From contig JAGAKN010000020.1 in assembly GCA_017625565.1 (NCBI GenBank), positions 1 to 64,000 on the forward strand: a stretch of DNA of 64,000 bases, written 5' to 3'. Below the pieces are notes generated by a model. The model saw nothing but the letters and a program-made list of their open reading frames with translations. It ran no database searches and was not told the DNA's origin. This stretch comes from Clostridia bacterium (GTDB taxonomy: Bacteria > Bacillota > Clostridia > Christensenellales > Borkfalkiaceae). The position numbers were made by a program, and so were the translations under genes. How positions within the stretch are numbered: position 1 is the first letter of the stretch; every line of letters begins with the position of its first letter. Below are positions 62,784 to 64,000 of this stretch, piece by piece.

Positions 62784-63380
62784 TTATGCGTCTTTCAATA
62801 CTTGCTTGTTTTTGACAACGTAAGAAATCCCCGACCAAACGGTAAGGATCGTTGCTACCGCAAACAACCCAAAGCCTACGTAGCACGCGATTTCGCCCGT
62901 TTTACCGCTGAGATCCGCCGCGAGCAATAACACGAAAACGGATACGTCTTGGAACGTCGTCTTATATTTACCGAGTTTTTCCGCCGCGAGTACAAGCCCA
63001 CGCGCCGCCGCAATTTGACGGAATGCGCTAATGATTAATTCGCGAGCCATAATCACGCAAATGGCAATCGTCGTAGCGATATACAAAGGTTCTGCGATAT
63101 CAGGCAATTTGATAAACAACGTACCCGTCATCGTCAAAAGCAAAATCATTGCCGTGGAAACCAACACTTTATCCGCGATCGGATCTAAGAATTTCCCAAG
63201 ATTTGTGACAAGCTTTCTCGAGCGCGCGATATGCCCGTCGATAAAATCCGTGCAAGCGGCTACCGCAAAGATGATAGCGGAAATCCCGTAGTTGAAAGGA
63301 ATTTCGTCCAAGAAAAAGAACAGGACGAACACAGGGATCATAAAAATTCGAGTTAAAGTGATTTTGTTAGGTAAATTCAT
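62784..63380 (-). CDS. pgsA: CDP-diacylglycerol-glycerol-3-phosphate 3-phosphatidyltransferase
   Basis: This 198-residue membrane protein carries the CDP-alcohol phosphotransferase motif DFIDGHIARSRKLVTNLGKFLDPIADK (D-x2-DG-x2-AR-x8-G-x3-D-x3-D, about 45-71) and about five transmembrane helices. It makes phosphatidylglycerol phosphate, the first step to phosphatidylglycerol and cardiolipin. AAGGAGAAAAACCT precedes the ATG. It follows rimO by 12 bases. Confidence 0.96.
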   Translation of the reverse strand: MNLPNKITLTRIFMIPVFVLFFFLDEIPFNYGISAIIFAVAACTDFIDGHIARSRKLVTNLGKFLDPIADKVLVSTAMILLLTMTGTLFIKLPDIAEPLYIATTIAICVIMARELIISAFRQIAAARGLVLAAEKLGKYKTTFQDVSVFVLLLAADLSGKTGEIACYVGFGLFAVATILTVWSGISYVVKNKQVLKDA

Positions 63381-63392
63381 AGGTTTTTCTCC

Positions 63393-64000
63393 TTAATTTT
63401 GTTCTTTATATTCTTCCGTACTGCCGTATAGATCGTAGCTATCCGCGCTTTCGATGAGCACGGTGTAAAACTCGCCTTGCACGGCTTCCGTCGCATGGAA
63501 ATACACTTTTCCGTCGATATCGGGCGCGTTTTTATAAGATCTTCCGACAAAACAACCCTTTTCATAGTCAATCCCGTCGCATAAGACTTCGAGTTTTGTA
63601 CCAACCAACCGCGAAAGGAGTTTCGCCGAAATTTTTTCTTGCAATGCGTATAAAGTCCGCTCACGACGTTTTTTCGTCGAAGAATGCACTTGCGGCTTTA
63701 AACGATAAGCGCCCGTATCCGGCTCTCTCGAATAGGCAAAGAAACCGCAATTTAAGAACTCTGCTTCCTTTAAAAAGGATTGCATCTCTTCAAATTCCGC
63801 TTCCGTTTCCGTCGGAAAACCCGTGATAAACGTCGATCGAACGGCGATTCCGGGTATTTTTTCGCGCAATTTCTTTAAGAGCGCTAAATACCCAGCGCGC
63901 GTACCTTTACGGTTCATCAATTTTAAAACGCGGTCTTCCGTATGTTGTAAAGGAATGTCGATATAGTGTAAAATTTTGGGGTTGGTTGCGATCTCGTCGA
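63393..64000 (-). CDS. rimO: Ribosomal protein S12 methylthiotransferase RimO (5' end outside window)
   Basis: About 201 C-terminal residues are visible; the reading frame is open through the right edge. IDIPLQH followed by RVLKLMNRKGT, then VRSTFITGFPTETEAEFEE and FFAYSREPDTGAY, are characteristic of the MiaB/RimO radical-SAM methylthiotransferases, and the C-terminal TRAM-like domain (about the last 65 residues) ends the protein. Linkage to pgsA favours RimO, which modifies an aspartate of S12. The N-terminal Fe-S cluster domains are not in the window. Confidence 0.9.
   Translation of the reverse strand, partial: DEIATNPKILHYIDIPLQHTEDRVLKLMNRKGTRAGYLALLKKLREKIPGIAVRSTFITGFPTETEAEFEEMQSFLKEAEFLNCGFFAYSREPDTGAYRLKPQVHSSTKKRRERTLYALQEKISAKLLSRLVGTKLEVLCDGIDYEKGCFVGRSYKNAPDIDGKVYFHATEAVQGEFYTVLIESADSYDLYGSTEEYKEQN

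Overview
The window looks like a low-to-moderate G+C chromosome segment from a Bacillota of class Clostridia, most plausibly an uncultured gut lineage related to Christensenellales. The class call rests on a Spo0A-family regulator, RNase Y, HPr kinase, TmcAL, MutS2, a PdaB-type deacetylase, lipoproteins with Gram-positive lipoboxes, AGGAGG-type ribosome binding sites and TTGACA/TATAAT promoters. The order-level guess is inference only. No rRNA, CRISPR array or insertion sequence was seen. There is one tRNA, tRNA-Leu(CAA).

Region 1 (1-16 kb) is a glycan-acquisition locus. From a 626-base promoter region (14012-14637), a minus-strand operon encodes an EEP-fold phosphodiesterase, a sugar ABC transporter (lipoprotein plus two permeases, no ATPase), an Ig/lectin-like secreted protein, a DUF4838 lipoprotein and a very large modular lipoprotein that runs off the left edge. 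Next to it are nahK (N-acetylhexosamine 1-kinase) and a divergent AraC regulator. Several repeated DNA motifs mark likely operators. Region 2 (16.8-20 kb) is a sugar-phosphate dehydrogenase and class II aldolase operon, divergent from a SorC/DeoR regulator, with mirror-image consensus promoters.

Region 3 (20-26 kb) is one minus-strand run: cytidine/dCMP deaminase, cyclophilin, purB, then an HPr-kinase-like protein, PqqD-like protein, S24/S26 peptidase and ABC exporter. The last four resemble a peptide-natural-product maturation cassette without a visible precursor. Region 4 (26-29 kb) holds groES-groEL without a CIRCE element, and a spo0A-like gene whose product has Gly at the phospho-acceptor position. 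Upstream of it lie a 0A-box-like site and a helically phased array of A/T tracts.

Region 5 (29-50 kb) is mostly housekeeping on the minus strand: ABC-F, acpP, tex, a DNA glycosylase, M16 peptidase, a deacetylase with an altered motif, mutS2, a U32 peptidase, hprK, a HAD phosphatase, uvrC, an ArsR regulator, copA with an internal copZ-like start, rpmF, yceD, ackA and pta. Region 6 (50-58.7 kb) has tmcAL, an orphan phage-type annealing protein beside tRNA-Leu, and a glycerol-phosphate operon (two FAD oxidoreductases, DUF1667, HAD-IIA phosphatase, MgtC, glycerol-1-phosphate dehydrogenase) with a divergent DeoR regulator. Region 7 (58.7-64 kb) is the conserved rimO-pgsA-cinA-recA-rny string.

Starts were moved from the longest frame wherever a ribosome binding site or a gene overlap decided it.
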